Shown: in pieces, positions 45,793-54,000 of the stretch
Layout: each line of letters starts with the position of its first letter
How positions within the stretch are numbered: the stretch's first letter is position 1
NCBI RefSeq assembly: GCF_029626025.1
Contig: NZ_JARUBF010000001.1
Coordinates: forward strand, 3,100,001 to 3,164,000
Reading direction: 5' to 3'
Source: Solwaraspora sp. WMMD406
GTDB taxonomy: Bacteria > Actinomycetota > Actinomycetes > Mycobacteriales > Micromonosporaceae
Length of the DNA stretch: 64,000 bases
Notes under the pieces: model-generated
Database searches by the model: none
What the model saw: only the letters and a program-made list of their open reading frames with translations
Told to the model about the DNA's origin: nothing
Program-made: the position numbers and the translations under genes

Positions 45793-46043
45793 AATACCTT
45801 CACATCCCTCGATTTTCCGTGTTGTGGACTATCGCTACCACGTCGCGCAGCGGACCGCTGATAGCGACCACCTAGTAACCCCTGGTGGTCAACCATCTTC
45901 CGCCCCGGCCGGCTGTGAGTCCAGAGTGAAGGGACCCCCCCGGGGGTCGGTGAGGTTCGTTTCCCCACGGACCCGGAAGGCCACGGCACCGGTCTCCGGG
46001 GGCCGACCGCAGCCCAACCGGACTCCACCCCGAGGGGGACCAG

Positions 46044-46820
46044 GTGCGACACGACGACGGCGTAGGAAACCCGACCGGATCGCGAGTGCAACGAAGGCTC
46101 GCGGATGCAGGGTGGCTCCCGCTGCCGACGCGGACGCCCGGGAGCGTCGACACCACGACCGGACCCTGGGGAATCCGCCCGAGGGGCGGAATGGCCGGCC
46201 GGGTCGCCACCGGGGTAGCCACCCGGGCGATAGCGATCATCAGCCGGCACATGCCGTCACGGCTGACACTGGAGTGCCGGACCTGCGGAGGCACCCTGTT
46301 CTGTGACCGGTTCTTCCGCGCGTACCTCGTGCTCCACAGGGTGGACCGAAGGCGCGTTCGGCGCGTCCAGGTCATCTTGGAGTACGACGGACTGTGGCCA
46401 CGCGGCGCGACCGATACCCCGATCGCCGACTACGGGGCGGTCCGGGTGTGCCCCGGGGACGTCGTCGATCTACGCGCAGCCGACCACCTGGACGGGCTCC
46501 GCCCGGTGCGCCTGGAGGTCGGAGAGGTCGGTCCCGACGTGTCCTGGCAGTCCTGGATCAACCTGCTGGGCAAAGAGATCAGTGACGACCCGAACCGTAA
46601 CGGCAAGCTCGTGATGGTGCGCCCGTACAAGGACGCTCTCCGGCGTCCCGGGACGCTGACCCAGCGGGACCCGGTCGAAGAGTGCGCCCGGCACTGTGGG
46701 CGCGCGGCCGGACTAGCGGTCCGGTCGCCGGCCGGGGACGCGGCGCTCTGCCCGGCGTGCGCTCTCCGGGAGTTGACAGGGTTCGCGGGATCTGAGGCGA
46801 GAAACGACCCTCGGGGATGA
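46044..46820 (+). CDS. Hypothetical protein with two cysteine pairs
   Basis: A 258-residue orphan. After a basic, disordered start it has LTLECRTCGGTLFCDRFFRA around residue 75, a central beta-rich part (VRVCPGDVVDLRAADHLDGL, PVRLEVGEVGPDVSWQSW), and a second Cys/His cluster (ECARHCGRAAG, ALCPACALREL) at the end. Two metal sites are plausible. I do not recognise the family. GAGGGGG lies 9 nt before GTG 46044. Its stop codon lies in the loop of a strong terminator hairpin, which is unusual. The XRE gene is divergent. Confidence 0.6.
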   Translation: MRHDDGVGNPTGSRVQRRLADAGWLPLPTRTPGSVDTTTGPWGIRPRGGMAGRVATGVATRAIAIISRHMPSRLTLECRTCGGTLFCDRFFRAYLVLHRVDRRRVRRVQVILEYDGLWPRGATDTPIADYGAVRVCPGDVVDLRAADHLDGLRPVRLEVGEVGPDVSWQSWINLLGKEISDDPNRNGKLVMVRPYKDALRRPGTLTQRDPVEECARHCGRAAGLAVRSPAGDAALCPACALRELTGFAGSEARNDPRG

Positions 46821-46835
46821 TCCCCGAGGGTCGTT
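46803..46835. terminator. Bidirectional terminator hairpin overlapping a stop codon
   Basis: Fifteen-base perfect arms (left AACGACCCTCGGGGA) with TGA as the whole loop; that TGA is the stop codon of the 46044 gene. The facing 46852 gene ends 17 bp further on. Confidence 0.85.
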
Positions 46836-46851
46836 GACTCTGGCGTCGTAG

Positions 46852-47109
46852 CTACTGGTTCTTGATCGCGTCCCAGTCGAACGCCACTACCTGTCCACGC
46901 TCCAACGTGGTGTGAACGCTGTCGCCGTCGCGCTCAGCGTCGGTCATCACCACGTCTTCCGGCAGGCTCCCGGCAAGCGCCGCGAGGTCGTTCGGGGCGA
47001 CCGGCTCACGGAGGATGGCGACGTAGACACCCGGAGCTTCCTCGGCGACGTTGCCCTCCGGGGCGGACCCGGTCCGGCTCTCCAGGTCCACCATCGTCGC
47101 CTCGGTCAT
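46852..47109 (-). CDS. Small acidic hypothetical protein
   Basis: An 85-residue acidic protein: a disordered start (MTEATMVDLESRTGSAPEGN), then AEEAPGVYVAILREPVAPND, LAALAGSLPEDVVMTDAERD and a final TTLERGQVVAFDWDAIKNQ. No membrane segment. I do not recognise it. ATG 47109 is chosen because a short frame upstream ends with ATGA overlapping it; a longer in-frame start exists but has a weak site. The best ribosome binding site in the region belongs to ATG 47197 in another frame (see findings), so a frameshift or a two-gene arrangement is possible. Confidence 0.5.
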   Translation of the reverse strand: MTEATMVDLESRTGSAPEGNVAEEAPGVYVAILREPVAPNDLAALAGSLPEDVVMTDAERDGDSVHTTLERGQVVAFDWDAIKNQ

Positions 47110-47330
47110 CCCCAAGCGTCCGCCGTACCGAGCTTGCCTGCCTGCCAGAGTTCCCGGATCGCCCGGACCCGTGCGAGTTCTCAACGTCGGTGGACATCTA
47201 CCGGCCCTCCTGAAGGGCTCGGGAAGTGACGATATCCACCGGCACTACAGACCCGCTGCACCCGTGCTGACCTGCGGTTTAGCGCTGAGAGGAGTCACAG
47301 ATATCGAGAAGATATGTCCGCGATGTTCCA

Positions 47331-47359
47331 CGATAAGTGCAAGATCGTCGCGATCATGG
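47331..47359 (-). repeat. Right copy of 29-bp island-end repeat (inverted)
   Basis: The minus strand reads CGACGATCTTGCACTTATCG over 47350-47331, one base different from the left copy, with matching flanks beyond. Next to it ATATCGAGAAGATAT (47300-47315) forms a small palindrome whose TCGAGAAGAT core is also found beside the left copy. Confidence 0.75.
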
Positions 47360-47369
47360 ATGCAGGCGA

Positions 47370-48251
47370 TCATGGGGCGCAGACGGTGATCGCTGCGGGG
47401 ACCACCCGTACCTTCATCTTTTTCGCCTGGGCGCGGGCACCGCCGTCGAGTTCGTAGGTCATCGGGTCGGCGAGCCGGATGTCGATCCGCTTCGCCCGGG
47501 TGACCCGGACGAACGGTGAGCGCTCGGACCGGCCGACCGCCATCCGACCCAGCGTCCGCGCCCACTCCACCGCGCCCTGTGCGGTGGCCACCCCGACCTC
47601 CAGCCAGCCGTCGTCGGGCTGGGCGTCGTCGAAGGCGTGGATCCCGCCGGTGATCTTGCCGACGTTGCCGACCAGGACACAACTGGCCGGCTCGTCGAAC
47701 CAGGTCGTCCCGTCGACGCGGATCCGCACCCGGGGTGCCGCGCCGCGTACATGGCGCAGCCCGGTCCAGACGTACGCCAGTTTGCCGGCCCGGTCCTTCA
47801 GATCCCGGTCGGCGTCGCGGATCAGCCGGCCGTCGAAACCGGCCCCGGCCATCACCGCGAAATGCTCGCCGTTGAGTTTGCCCAGGTCGAGCTGGCGACG
47901 CTCACCCTCGAAGCCGATCCGGACCGCCTCGCCGAGGTCATCGGGGATCCCGAGGTTGCCGGCGAGCAGGTTCGCCGTACCGGCGGGGACGATCGCCACA
48001 GTGGCGTCGCGTCCCGCGAGGGCGTCCATGGTCCGCTGCACCATGCCGTCGCCGCCCCACACGAAGACCAGCTCGGCCCCCTGCTCGACCGCCTTGCGGG
48101 CCTTTTTCGGCGCCTTGCGGCTCTTCGGCACCTCGTACCAGATCAGGTCCTCGGCCCCGTGCGCGGCGATCGCCGCGCGCAGCTCGTCCAGACCACCGCC
48201 GAGGGTCTTCTTGCGGTGGGCGACGACGGCGACGCGTTTCGGTGCGCTCAT
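47370..48251 (-). CDS. Diacylglycerol/lipid kinase (YegS/DgkB type)
   Basis: A 293-residue DAGK-catalytic-domain enzyme that phosphorylates diacylglycerol or a related lipid. ATP binding is by the VFVWGGDGMVQRTMDAL loop (GGDGM), with IVPAGTANLLAGNLGIP and AVMAGAGFDGRLIRDADRDL following. The C-terminal half forms the beta-sandwich (CVLVGNVGKITGGIHAFDDA, FVRVTRAKRIDIRLADPMTY-ELDGG). N-terminal PKRVAVVAHRKKTLGGG fits a nucleotide-like fold. ATG 48251 gives a standard length. It marks the resumption of normal chromosome after the island. Confidence 0.88.
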   Translation of the reverse strand: MSAPKRVAVVAHRKKTLGGGLDELRAAIAAHGAEDLIWYEVPKSRKAPKKARKAVEQGAELVFVWGGDGMVQRTMDALAGRDATVAIVPAGTANLLAGNLGIPDDLGEAVRIGFEGERRQLDLGKLNGEHFAVMAGAGFDGRLIRDADRDLKDRAGKLAYVWTGLRHVRGAAPRVRIRVDGTTWFDEPASCVLVGNVGKITGGIHAFDDAQPDDGWLEVGVATAQGAVEWARTLGRMAVGRSERSPFVRVTRAKRIDIRLADPMTYELDGGARAQAKKMKVRVVPAAITVCAP

Positions 48252-48269
48252 GCCGGCGTCCTTACCCGC

Positions 48270-48317
48270 CGGGCCGCACCGTTACGCCGACACCGGGCCG
48301 CACCGTTACGCCGACAC
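48270..48317. repeat. 24-bp tandem duplication at a gene end
   Basis: Two identical head-to-tail copies (CGGGCCGCACCGTTACGCCG-ACAC), just upstream of the lipid kinase start and covering the 3' end of the EamA gene (stop at 48306). Confidence 0.85.
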
Positions 48318-49295
48318 CGCGACCGGCGGTGGCGGCGGGGCGTCGGGCACCGGCGGGGTCGCCGGTGGGCCACCGGGCCGGGCCGTCTCTGCCAACGCGA
48401 CCCCGGCGAGCACCAGCGCGCCGCCGGCCAACTGGACCGGGTTCAGCGCCTCGCCGGCCCCGATCACCAGCCAGGCCACGGCGGCGGCCAGCACCGGTTC
48501 GACCATGGCGACGATGCCGACGCTGGTGGCCGGCAGATGCCGCAACGCGGCGGTGATCATCAGGTACGGCACGATCGAGCCGAGGATCACCACGGAGCAG
48601 CAGAGCAGCGCGACCGGTACGCCGTTGTCGGCGCGGGTGAGCAGCGGCTGCCAGCCGTCCAGCCCGGCGGTGGCCCCGCGCACGATCAGCCCGGCGACCG
48701 CCGACGCGCCGAACGCCCAGGTGGTCAGCGACAGCGCGTCGCGGTCCCGCACCCCCCGGGCACCGATCAGGAAGTACGCGGCGAGCATCACCGCCGCGCC
48801 CAGCCCGGCCGCCACCCCGAGCACGTCGAGGGTGAGCCCGCCCCACACCTGCGCCACGCAGGCCAACCCGACCAGGCTCAGCCCCAGCCCGGCCCAGATC
48901 CGCGACCGCACCGGCTGCCGTTGCACCGCCCACGCCCACAACGCCACCATCAGCGGCGCGGTGTATTCGAACAGCAGGGCGATGCCGACCGGCAGTCGGG
49001 CGATCGCCACGAAGTACAGCATCGGGACCAGGAAGAACCCGGTCAGCCCGTACGCGACGAGCAGTGGCAGCTCACCGCGACGCAGTCGCAGCCGACGCGC
49101 CCCGGGCCGCAGCACCACACTGAGCACCAGCAGCCCGGCGAACGCGCCGACCGCCCGCAGCACGGTCAGTTGCGGGGCGTCCAGGCCGGCCCGCAGCACC
49201 AGCTTCGACACGGTGCCGTTGATCGCGAACAGGGCGCTCGCCCCGATCACCAGGGCCAGGCCGATCAGCGGCCGGCGCGGGTACGCAGTCGTCAC
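48306..49295 (-). CDS. EamA/DMT-family transporter
   Basis: A 329-residue ten-helix metabolite exporter made of two EamA repeats. Repeat one includes LIGLALVIGASALFAINGTV and MLYFVAIARLPVGIALLFEY; repeat two includes AAVMLAAYFLIGARGVRD and LMITAALRHLPATSVGIVAM. The C-terminal tail is Pro-rich (PPATPPVPDAPPPPP) and partly generated by the 24-bp duplication. Amino-acid or related small-molecule export is the usual role. ATG 49295 is the natural start. Confidence 0.85.
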   Translation of the reverse strand: MTTAYPRRPLIGLALVIGASALFAINGTVSKLVLRAGLDAPQLTVLRAVGAFAGLLVLSVVLRPGARRLRLRRGELPLLVAYGLTGFFLVPMLYFVAIARLPVGIALLFEYTAPLMVALWAWAVQRQPVRSRIWAGLGLSLVGLACVAQVWGGLTLDVLGVAAGLGAAVMLAAYFLIGARGVRDRDALSLTTWAFGASAVAGLIVRGATAGLDGWQPLLTRADNGVPVALLCCSVVILGSIVPYLMITAALRHLPATSVGIVAMVEPVLAAAVAWLVIGAGEALNPVQLAGGALVLAGVALAETARPGGPPATPPVPDAPPPPPVAVSA

Positions 49296-49435
49296 GCCGG
49301 TGAGGCTACCGCCGCGCGTGTCAGCGCCCGACTGGATGCGGCCCCTTACCGGATGGTGGTCGACCCGGCCGGGACCGGCGCAGCCGGCCGGAAAATCGTT
49401 AGGCCGCCGGCGGGCGGCTGCGGCACCATCCGGTC

Positions 49436-50446
49436 ATGGCCTTCATCGAAGCTGACGGTTTGACCAAGCGGTTCCGCCGGCCGGTGAAGGACCCGGGGCT
49501 GCGCGGCGCGCTGAAACACCTGGTCACCCGCCGGTTCGCCGATCATGCCGCCGTCGACGGCATCGACCTGCGGGTCGAGGCGGGCGAGGCGGTGGCGTAC
49601 GTCGGCCCGAACGGTGCCGGCAAATCCACCACCGTCAAGCTGCTCGCCGGCATCCTGGTGCCGACCGCCGGCGAGGTACGGGTCGGTGGGGTGGTGCCGC
49701 ACCGGCAGCGGATCGCCAATGCCCGGCAGATCGGCGTGCTGTTCGGCCAACGTACCCAGTTGTGGTGGGACCTGCCGGTCCGGGAGTCCCTCGCCCTGCT
49801 CCGTGACCTGTACGACCTCGACCCCGCCACCTACCGCGAGCAACTGGACCGCTTCGACGACGTTCTCGGCCTCGGCGAGCTGTTGCCGGTGGTGGCCCGC
49901 AAACTCTCCCTCGGCCAGCGGATGCGCGCCGACCTGGCCGCCGCCCTGCTGCACCGGCCCAGGGTGGTCTACCTCGACGAGCCGACCATCGGGCTGGACA
50001 TCGGGGTCAAGGACCGGGTCCGGGGATTCCTGCGGGAGCTGCGCGCCGACGGCACCACGCTGATCCTGACCACCCACGACCTCGGCGATATCGAGGACGT
50101 CTGCCAGCGGATCGTCATCATCGACCAGGGGCGGATCATCTACGACGGGCCGCTGGCCGGGGTGAAGGACCAGTACGCCCGGCACCGGTCGATGCACCTG
50201 CACCTGGCCGACCCGCTGCCGCGCGACGCGGTCGCCGCCGTACTGCCCGGCACGGAGGTCGTCGACGGGGCGGCGCCGGGGGAGTTCACCGTCCGGTTCG
50301 ACCGGTTCGCCGTCACCGCCGGCCAGGTGATCGCGGCCGTGTCGGCGGTGTCCGAGGTACGCGACCTGCGTATCGACGAGCCGGCGATCGAGGACGTGGT
50401 GCGCAAGGTGTACGCCGGTGAGCTGCGTCTGGAGCCGACCCCGTGA
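49436..50446 (+). CDS. ABC-2 exporter ATP-binding subunit
   Basis: A 336-residue ATPase of an ABC-2 exporter with an extended C-terminus. Walker A is VGPNGAGKSTTVKLL, the Q-loop FGQRTQLWWDLPV is distinctive of the Wzt-unrelated DUF990-associated group, signature RKLSLGQRMRADLAAALLH, Walker B VVYLDEPTIGLD, H-loop ILTTHDLGDIED. The last 90 residues form a small domain (RFDRFAVTAGQVIAAVSAVS). The stop overlaps the start of the first permease, giving a three-gene operon. The substrate is not deducible. Confidence 0.9.
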   Translation: MAFIEADGLTKRFRRPVKDPGLRGALKHLVTRRFADHAAVDGIDLRVEAGEAVAYVGPNGAGKSTTVKLLAGILVPTAGEVRVGGVVPHRQRIANARQIGVLFGQRTQLWWDLPVRESLALLRDLYDLDPATYREQLDRFDDVLGLGELLPVVARKLSLGQRMRADLAAALLHRPRVVYLDEPTIGLDIGVKDRVRGFLRELRADGTTLILTTHDLGDIEDVCQRIVIIDQGRIIYDGPLAGVKDQYARHRSMHLHLADPLPRDAVAAVLPGTEVVDGAAPGEFTVRFDRFAVTAGQVIAAVSAVSEVRDLRIDEPAIEDVVRKVYAGELRLEPTP

Positions 50447-51285
50447 CCGCCGCCCTGGCCGGTCCACCGGTACGGCACCCGGCGGTACGGCATCCGGCGA
50501 TGCGCGCGTACCGGGCATTGGCCCGGGTGGCGGCGCGCAGCACTCTGGCGTACCCGTTGAGTTTCGTTCTCGGCATGGCCGGGGCGCTGCTGCAACTGTT
50601 CGCGATGCTGTCCATCTGGGCGGTGCTGCTCGGTGCCACCGACGACATCGGCGGTTTCAGTTGGCCGCAGATGAAGGCGTACCTGCTGATCGCCTACGTC
50701 ACCGGCGCACTGATGTCCTTCGGTGACTGGGACATGGCCGGCCGGATCCGGGACGGCATGGTCGCGGTCGACCTGACCCGCCCGGTCGACTACCAGCGGG
50801 CGCGGTTCGCCGAAACCGTCGGTGTGGCCGCCGTCGAGGTCGCCTTCTCCCTCGCGGTGTGTGCCGTCGTGCTGGCGATCACCGGGCCGGTCCCGGTGCC
50901 GCCGCCCGGGCAGGCGGCGCTGTTCGCGGTCAGCGTCGTGTTGGTGCTGCCGCTGCGGTTCACCACCGTCCACCTGACGGCGCTGCTGTGCTTCTGGACC
51001 GGCAACATTTTTGGCGTGTCCCTGGCCCGGGGGGCGATCACCAACCTGTTCTCCGGGTCGCTGGTGCCGTTGACGCTGCTGCCCGGCTGGCTGCAGACGA
51101 TCGCGGCCGTGCTGCCGTTCGCGGGGATGACCTTCACCCCGGCGACGATCTACCTCGGCCAGGCGACCGGGGCCGACGCCTGGCGGCTGATCGGCATCCA
51201 GGCGGTGTGGACGGTGGCGCTGTGGTGGGGCGCCCGGCTGGCCTGGCGGGCGGCGGTGCGCCAACTGACCGTACACGGGGGTTGA
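50443..51285 (+). CDS. ABC-2 permease (DUF990-type), first subunit
   Basis: A 280-residue membrane subunit with six hydrophobic helices (LSFVLGMAGALLQLFAMLSI, WAVLLGATDDIGG, MKAYLLIAYVTGALMSFG, and the GLVPLTLLPGWLQ-type end). Blocks DGMVAVDLTRPVDYQRARF and FSGSLVPLTLLPGWLQTIAA are characteristic of this permease family. GTG 50443 overlaps the ATPase stop. The second permease follows 2 nt after the stop. Confidence 0.87.
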   Translation: MTAALAGPPVRHPAVRHPAMRAYRALARVAARSTLAYPLSFVLGMAGALLQLFAMLSIWAVLLGATDDIGGFSWPQMKAYLLIAYVTGALMSFGDWDMAGRIRDGMVAVDLTRPVDYQRARFAETVGVAAVEVAFSLAVCAVVLAITGPVPVPPPGQAALFAVSVVLVLPLRFTTVHLTALLCFWTGNIFGVSLARGAITNLFSGSLVPLTLLPGWLQTIAAVLPFAGMTFTPATIYLGQATGADAWRLIGIQAVWTVALWWGARLAWRAAVRQLTVHGG

Positions 51286-51287
51286 GG

Positions 51288-52121
51288 ATGCGGCCACGGA
51301 CCGGGCTGCGTCGCGGGCTACGGCTCTACCGGCGCAGCCTCGGTGCGCATCTGCGGTCCACACTGGAGTACGAGGCCGACTTCTGGATCCTGGTCGGCGG
51401 TTCGGCGTTGACCCAGCTCGTCGGCCTGGCGTTCCTCGGTGCGATCTTCTCCCGGGTGCCGCACGTCAACGGCTGGACCTTCGCCGAGGTGGTGCTGATC
51501 TACTCCGTCGTGGTGCTCTCCGACGCGGTCGGGCCGCTGCTGTGCGAAGGCATGTGGCGGTTGCCGTGGCTGGTCAACAAGGGGGAGTTGGACTACAAGT
51601 TGGTACGGCCGTACCCGGTGGTGCTGCAGGTGCTCAGCGACGACGTCGGCGTCAACGGGCTGGGCAACCTAGTCACCGGCGGGGCGATGTTCGGCTGGGC
51701 GCTGTGGCGGGTCGACGTCGCTTGGTCACCGGCGCTGGTCGTCGGCGGGCTGCTGCTGTTCGCCAGCGGGATGGCGGTCAAGCTGTCGATCAGCCTGGCC
51801 ACCAACTCGTCGGCGTTCTGGATGCAGAGTCCACACTCGATCTTCGCGTACGCGGTGCACCAGATCGGCGACCTGGCCCGCTATCCGGTGTCGGTGTACG
51901 CCGTCGGGGTACGGCTGGTCCTGGTCGTCGGCCTGCCGTTCGCCTTCGTCAGCTACTTTCCGGCGAGCGCGATCCTCGGCCCGGGTGGTGGCAGCGGCGG
52001 TGCTGGTGTCGGCCCGGCATGGCTCGGCTGGCTCACCCCGTTGGTCGCCGCCTACTGCGTCACCGTGGCGGCGCTGATCTTCCGCGCCGGGCTGCGCCGG
52101 TACGAGTCCGCCGGCAACTGA
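51288..52121 (+). CDS. ABC-2 permease (DUF990-type), second subunit
   Basis: A 277-residue partner permease. It begins with a cytoplasmic basic stretch (RTGLRRGLRLYRRSLGAHLR) and the interface motif STLEYEADFWILVGGSALTQ, then helices such as LVGLAFLGAIFSR, LIYSVVVLSDAVGPLLCEGM, WSPALVVGGLLLFASGMAVK and VLVVGLPFAFVSYFPASAIL. The central PYPVVLQVLSDDVGVNGLGN block matches the family. A 12-bp duplication covers the stop codon. Confidence 0.86.
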   Translation: MRPRTGLRRGLRLYRRSLGAHLRSTLEYEADFWILVGGSALTQLVGLAFLGAIFSRVPHVNGWTFAEVVLIYSVVVLSDAVGPLLCEGMWRLPWLVNKGELDYKLVRPYPVVLQVLSDDVGVNGLGNLVTGGAMFGWALWRVDVAWSPALVVGGLLLFASGMAVKLSISLATNSSAFWMQSPHSIFAYAVHQIGDLARYPVSVYAVGVRLVLVVGLPFAFVSYFPASAILGPGGGSGGAGVGPAWLGWLTPLVAAYCVTVAALIFRAGLRRYESAGN

Positions 52122-52139
52122 ATGTCGGCCGGCAACTGA
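52110..52139. repeat. 12-bp duplication over a stop codon
   Basis: GCCGGCAACTGA at 52110-52121 and 52128-52139 (18 bp apart). The first copy contains the stop codon of the ABC permease. Confidence 0.75.
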
Positions 52140-52167
52140 CCGGCTGGTCACCTCGGCTCGGCTCGAC

Positions 52168-52485
52168 TCAGCTCAGGCCCATCGACTCCACGTACCGCTC
52201 GGCGGTGTTCGGGTACGGCAGCGCCAGCGCGTTGCGGCTGTACCGACCGTCGGCCCGTGCCATCAGCTCGGCCTCGATCAGGTAGCGGCGGACGGTGACG
52301 TGGTCCACCTCGCCGCCGTCACACCAGCGGCGCAGCCGCTCGTCGACCGTCGGCTCGTCGTACACGACGTCGCGTTCGAAACACGCCCGCGCGATGTGCG
52401 CCAGCACCACGCGGCGGCGGGCGTGCCGCCTCGGTAGCGACACGAGACGGCCGTCACGGACGAACGGACTCAACTCCTGGCTCAT
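52168..52485 (-). CDS. DUF2087 domain protein
   Basis: A 105-residue protein of the DUF2087 family, known mostly as C-terminal part of ArsR/XRE-type regulators, here free-standing. Blocks LVSLPRRHARRRVVLAHIAR, ERDVVYDEPTVDERLRRW and DHVTVRRYLIEAELMARADG-RYSR are typical of the family. No HTH partner is fused. Function is unknown, perhaps a small transcription-related protein. It lies after the long catabolic operon but has its own start 45 nt from the operon's last gene. Confidence 0.82.
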   Translation of the reverse strand: MSQELSPFVRDGRLVSLPRRHARRRVVLAHIARACFERDVVYDEPTVDERLRRWCDGGEVDHVTVRRYLIEAELMARADGRYSRNALALPYPNTAERYVESMGLS

Positions 52486-52530
52486 ACCGTCCGACGGTAC
52501 CCACCCGTTCGCCGTACGGGCGAGCGGAAT

Positions 52531-53997
52531 TCACCCGGCGATGCCGACGTACTTCGTCTCCAGATATTCACCGATGCCTTCGCGGCCGCCCTCGCGGCCC
52601 AGGCCGGACGACTTGATCCCGCCGAACGGAGCCGCCGCGTTGGACACCACTCCCTGGTTGAGTCCCACCATGCCCGCCTCCAACCGCTCCACCACCCGCA
52701 GCGACCGGACCAGGTCAGCCGAGTAGACGTACGCCAGCAGCCCGTAGTCGGTGTCGTTGGCGGCGGCGACCACCTCGTCCTCGTCGCGGAAGGTCAGCAC
52801 CGGCGCGACCGGGCCGAAGATCTCCTCGGTCAGCAGCCGTGAGGTGGGCGCGATGCCGGTGAGCACCGTCGGCGCGAAGAAGAACCCCGGACCGGGGACC
52901 GGGCCGCCGGGGAGCACCGGTTCCGCGCCCAAACCGACCGCGTCGTCGACCAGGCCGACGACCTTGTCCCGGCCGGCCGCGTCGATCAGCGGGCCGACCT
53001 GCGACCGTGGGTCGGTGCCGGGACCGATGGTCAACGCCGCCATCCGTCGGGCCAACCGCCGGGTGAACTCCTCGGCGACCGGTTCGGCGACGAAAAACCG
53101 GTTGGCCGCGGTGCACGCCTCGCCGATGTTGCGCATCTTGGCCGCCATCGCTCCCTCGACCGCCGCGTCCAGGTCGGCGTCGTCGAAGACGATGAACGGG
53201 GCGTTGCCGCCCAACTCCAACGACACCCGCAGCACCCGGTCGGCGGCGAGCCGCAACAGGTGGGAGCCGACCGGGGTGGAGCCGGTGAACGACACCTTGC
53301 GCAGCCGGGGGTCGGCCAGCAGCGCGGTGCTGATCGGCGCCGGATCGGCGGCGGTCACCACGTTGAGCACGCCCGGCGGTAGTCCCGCGTCGATCAGGAT
53401 CTGCGCGATCGCCAGCGCGCACAGGGGCGTCTCCTCCGCCGGTTTGAGGACGGCGGTGCAGCCGGCGGCGAGCGCCGGGGCGATCTTGCGGGTCGGCATC
53501 GCCAGCGGGAAGTTCCACGGCGTGATCAGCAGGCTCGGCCCGACCGGTTGGCGCAGCACCAGGATCCGGTGGGTCCCTTCCGGCGTACGGCGGTAGTCGC
53601 CGTCGACGCGCGACGCCTCCTCGGAGAACCAGCGGAAGAACTCGGCCGCGTAGGTCACCTCGGCCCGGGACTCGGCCAGTGGTTTGCCCATCTCCAGGGT
53701 GGCGAGCAGGGCGAGCTGGTCGGCCCGGTCGCGCATCAGCTCGAACGCGCGGCGCAGGATCTCCGCCCGCTGGCGTGCCGGGGTGGCCGCCCAGTCCCGC
53801 TGCGCCGACGCGGCGGCCTCCAGCGCGTCGAGAGCGTCGGCGGCGGTGGCGTCGGCGACCGCGCACAACGGTGCACCGGTGGCCGGGTCGACAACGTCGA
53901 AGACGCCGCCGGAGCCGTCACGCCACTGCCCGCCGACGAGCAGCTGCCGGGGAATCCGGTCCAGCAGCGCGGTGGTGGTGGGAGTCGATGTGGACAC
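52531..53997 (-). CDS. NAD(P)-dependent aldehyde dehydrogenase, succinate-semialdehyde type
   Basis: A 488-residue ALDH. LITPWNFPLAMPTRKIAPAL is the cofactor block, FTGSTPVGSHLLRLAADRVL the NAD site, VSLELGGNAPFIVFDDADLD holds the general base Glu, and the nucleophile Cys is in RNIGEACTAANRFFV. The pattern fits the GabD/alpha-ketoglutaric-semialdehyde branch, and the context suggests oxidation of an aldehyde produced during breakdown of the imported compound. GTG 53997 lies 3 nt after the ADH stop. It is the last gene of the catabolic operon. Confidence 0.88.
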   Translation of the reverse strand: MSTSTPTTTALLDRIPRQLLVGGQWRDGSGGVFDVVDPATGAPLCAVADATAADALDALEAAASAQRDWAATPARQRAEILRRAFELMRDRADQLALLATLEMGKPLAESRAEVTYAAEFFRWFSEEASRVDGDYRRTPEGTHRILVLRQPVGPSLLITPWNFPLAMPTRKIAPALAAGCTAVLKPAEETPLCALAIAQILIDAGLPPGVLNVVTAADPAPISTALLADPRLRKVSFTGSTPVGSHLLRLAADRVLRVSLELGGNAPFIVFDDADLDAAVEGAMAAKMRNIGEACTAANRFFVAEPVAEEFTRRLARRMAALTIGPGTDPRSQVGPLIDAAGRDKVVGLVDDAVGLGAEPVLPGGPVPGPGFFFAPTVLTGIAPTSRLLTEEIFGPVAPVLTFRDEDEVVAAANDTDYGLLAYVYSADLVRSLRVVERLEAGMVGLNQGVVSNAAAPFGGIKSSGLGREGGREGIGEYLETKYVGIAG

Positions 53998-54000
53998 GTG

